Assembly (NCBI GenBank): GCA_036169815.1
Contig: JAVHOA010000008.1
Location: 1-6,010, forward strand
Source: Hydrocurvibacter sp036169815
Lineage (GTDB): Bacteria; Campylobacterota; Campylobacteria; Campylobacterales; Sulfurimonadaceae
Length of the DNA: 6,010 nt
Reading direction: 5' to 3'
Within the stretch, counting starts at the first letter, position 1. Each line of letters opens with the position of its first letter. The translations under genes were made by a program, and so were the position numbers. Shown here one piece after another: positions 4,771-6,010 of the stretch. The notes under the pieces were generated by a model. The model saw only the letters and a list, made by a program, of their open reading frames with translations, did not search any database and was not told where the DNA came from.

Positions 4771-5903
4771 TGCAAAAAGCTTGGTTATATCTTGAGAATG
4801 GGATTTTTTTAGAGGCAAATAGTTTCGGTGCAGATACGACTAGTGTCGGTGAAATTGTTTTTAACACTTCTATGAGTGGGTATCAAGAGATAATGTCTGA
4901 TCCATCTTACGCTGGACAATTTGTGACGTTTACGATGACAGAAATTGGCAATGTCGGTGTCAATGATGAAGATATGGAAAGCGTTGCCGCTCATGCAAAA
5001 GGGATGATTGTTCGTCAATACCAAGATCGCTATTCAAACTTTAGAGCCAAGGGATCGCTCGGAGATTTTCTAAAGAAATATAATGTCATCGGTATTTGTG
5101 ATATTGATACCCGTTACTTGACTAAAATGATTCGTCAAGAGGGTTCTATGATGATGATTGCTTCTACGCAGATAAGTGATAAAGAGGAATTGAAAAAGAT
5201 TCTTGAAAACTCTCTACGGATCGAAGAAATCAACTACATAGAGCAAGTCAGTACAAAAGAGAGTTATTTGCATCAAAATGGTGTGTATGACCCATTTTAC
5301 TTTAAATACAATGAAGCCCCAGAGGTAAAAGCAAAAATAGTTGCAGTAGATTTTGGAGTAAAAAGAAATATTTTAAATGAGCTTACTCAAGCTGGAATGC
5401 AAGTTGAAGTGGTGCCAAATACAACTTCAGGCGATGAACTTGTTGCAAGATACAACAATAAGGAGATCGATGGAGTCTTTTTATCCAATGGACCAGGTGA
5501 TCCACTGGTTTTAAAATATGAACAAGAACAAATCAAAAAACTGCTTGTAGCTAGAGTCCCTTTGTTTGGAATCTGCTTGGGTCATCAGCTTCTTTCTATT
5601 TCACATGGATACGATACGTTTAAACTAAAATTTGGTCACCACGGCGGCAACCATCCTGTAAAAAATGAAAAGACAGGTGTTGTAGAGATTACTGCACAAA
5701 ACCATAACTATAATGTTCCAGAGAGTATTATAGAGATAGCAGAAGTAACACATGTCAATCTTTTTGACGATACAATAGAAGGATTGCGCTACAGAGATGA
5801 ACCTGTCTTTTCTGTACAGCATCACCCAGAATCTAGCCCAGGACCAAAAGAGAGCAGATATATCTTTCGTGAGTTTTTAGCATTACTACAATCAAATAGA
5901 TAA
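4767..5903 (+). CDS. carA: Carbamoyl-phosphate synthase small (glutamine amidotransferase) subunit
   Basis: This 378-aa, full-length protein (E. coli 382) hydrolyses glutamine and channels ammonia to the large subunit CarB, which makes carbamoyl phosphate for pyrimidines and arginine. The N-terminal CPSase small-chain domain covers about 1-150 (LENGIFLEANSFGA, GYQEIMSDPSYAGQ, CDIDTRYLTKMIRQEG). The class I glutamine amidotransferase domain covers about 188-375: LSNGPGDP at 239-246, PLFGICLGHQLL with nucleophile Cys270 at 265-276, KFGHHGGNHPV at 288-298, QNHNYNV at 311-317, and FSVQHHPESSPGP with His353 and Glu355 completing the triad. GAGGG at 4757-4761 precedes two adjacent start codons, ATG 4767 (5-nt spacer) and ATG 4770 (8-nt spacer); either is possible, and 4767 overlaps the DUF507 stop. 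carB is not in the window; from what I know, carA and carB are usually unlinked in this phylum. No PyrR-type leader or pyrimidine attenuator is visible. Confidence 0.97.
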   Translation: MMQKAWLYLENGIFLEANSFGADTTSVGEIVFNTSMSGYQEIMSDPSYAGQFVTFTMTEIGNVGVNDEDMESVAAHAKGMIVRQYQDRYSNFRAKGSLGDFLKKYNVIGICDIDTRYLTKMIRQEGSMMMIASTQISDKEELKKILENSLRIEEINYIEQVSTKESYLHQNGVYDPFYFKYNEAPEVKAKIVAVDFGVKRNILNELTQAGMQVEVVPNTTSGDELVARYNNKEIDGVFLSNGPGDPLVLKYEQEQIKKLLVARVPLFGICLGHQLLSISHGYDTFKLKFGHHGGNHPVKNEKTGVVEITAQNHNYNVPESIIEIAEVTHVNLFDDTIEGLRYRDEPVFSVQHHPESSPGPKESRYIFREFLALLQSNR

Positions 5904-5935
5904 GAGCCTTGCTTTTATCTATCTACTCTCTTTTT
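5896..5935 (+). terminator. Probable terminator of carA, overlapping its stop codon
   Basis: ATAGATAAGAGC (5896-5907) pairs with GCTTTTATCTAT (5911-5922) over 12 bp, with one G-U pair and a CTT loop. The carA TAA (5901-5903) lies in the left arm. A pyrimidine-rich run with T5 at 5931-5935 follows, but 8 nt after the stem, so it is not an ideal U-tract. The stem is AT-rich apart from its loop end. Confidence 0.5.
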
Positions 5936-5938
5936 CAC

Positions 5939-5957
5939 TTAACACTAAATTAACACT
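5939..5957 (+). promoter_or_regulatory. Candidate operator: TTAACACT direct repeat, 11-bp phase
   Basis: TTAACACT occurs at 5939-5946 and at 5950-5957, separated by AAA, so the copies lie on the same DNA face one helical turn apart. They occupy the place of a -35 element before the TATAAT at 5965. This is the geometry used by OmpR/PhoB-type response regulators. The regulator is unknown. Confidence 0.4.
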
Positions 5958-5964
5958 TTCTTAT

Positions 5965-5970
5965 TATAAT
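5965..5970 (+). promoter_or_regulatory. -10 box of a promoter for the gene starting at 5990
   Basis: A perfect TATAAT lies 19 bp upstream of the ATG at 5990. There is no conventionally spaced -35: the two TTAACA motifs sit 9 and 20 bp away. Transcription would start near 5977, leaving a very short leader containing AAAGAG (5978-5983) as a weak ribosome binding site. Confidence 0.55.
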
Positions 5971-5989
5971 TATCAAAAAAGAGTTTGCT

Positions 5990-6010
5990 ATGAATAGTAT
6001 TGAATTAACA
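5990..6010 (+). CDS. Start of an unidentified gene (3' part outside the window)
   Basis: ATG 5990 opens a frame reading MNSIELT to the window edge. It has a purine-rich site (AAAGAG, 6-nt spacer) and a TATAAT promoter upstream, and it follows a probable terminator, which supports a new transcription unit. Seven residues are too few to name a family. Confidence 0.5.

Noticed and set aside
5928..5983. CTCTTTTT (5928-5935) pairing with AAAAAGAG (5976-5983) as an alternative terminator or riboswitch stem
   Set aside because: The 8-bp AT-rich pairing spans the promoter of the next gene with a 40-nt loop and is most likely coincidental.
1..6010. CRISPR, tRNA/rRNA, insertion sequence or phage attachment features
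   Set aside because: No spaced repeat arrays, cloverleaf sequences, transposase-like frames or terminal inverted repeats were seen; the window is densely packed with ordinary genes of even base composition.

Overview
The window reads like the chromosome of a low-GC (by eye just under 40% G+C) member of the Campylobacterota (Epsilonproteobacteria). The reasons are the protein families and their order: purA, a FliJ-like protein, a MotE/MgtE-N-like periplasmic protein, a DUF507 protein and carA. From memory, Campylobacter jejuni carries the same neighbourhood as Cj1498c to Cj1494c. The extra hisZ and class V aminotransferase genes, the slightly higher GC and the DUF805 insertion point to a free-living relative such as Sulfurospirillum rather than Campylobacter. 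That genus-level guess is inference.

Layout, all genes on the + strand. Positions 1-429 hold the C-terminal part of a PLP-dependent class V aminotransferase. Next come a compact HisZ (476-1333), adenylosuccinate synthetase PurA (1330-2577), a FliJ-type coiled-coil protein (2603-3022), a secreted MotE-like protein (3022-3549) and a DUF805 membrane protein with a cold-shock-like N-terminus (3546-4145). These six genes are almost gapless: the HisZ/PurA and MotE/DUF805 junctions are ATGA overlaps and FliJ/MotE is a TAGTG overlap, so they look like one translationally coupled operon. A 73-bp gap (4146-4218) with a candidate promoter then leads to a second pair, a DUF507 protein (4219-4770) and CarA (4767-5903), again joined by ATGA. 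A 12-bp hairpin overlapping the carA stop codon closes that unit. The last 90 bases hold a TATAAT box behind an 11-bp-phased TTAACACT direct repeat and the first seven codons of another gene.

Functionally the window mixes biosynthesis and motility. HisZ serves histidine synthesis, PurA makes adenylosuccinate for AMP, and CarA supplies ammonia for carbamoyl phosphate (pyrimidines and arginine). FliJ would work in flagellar type III export and the MotE-like protein in stator or motor assembly. The DUF805 and DUF507 proteins have no established function.

I do not see a clearly new system (no defence island, CRISPR, mobile element or RNA gene). The points most worth a second look are: the internal duplication in the DUF507 protein; a 17-codon ORF bridging the aminotransferase and hisZ by ATGA overlaps at both ends, with a 14-bp direct repeat of the hisZ start; an intrinsic-terminator-like structure on the minus strand inside hisZ; the phased TTAACACT repeat; and the flagellar pair locked to purA.
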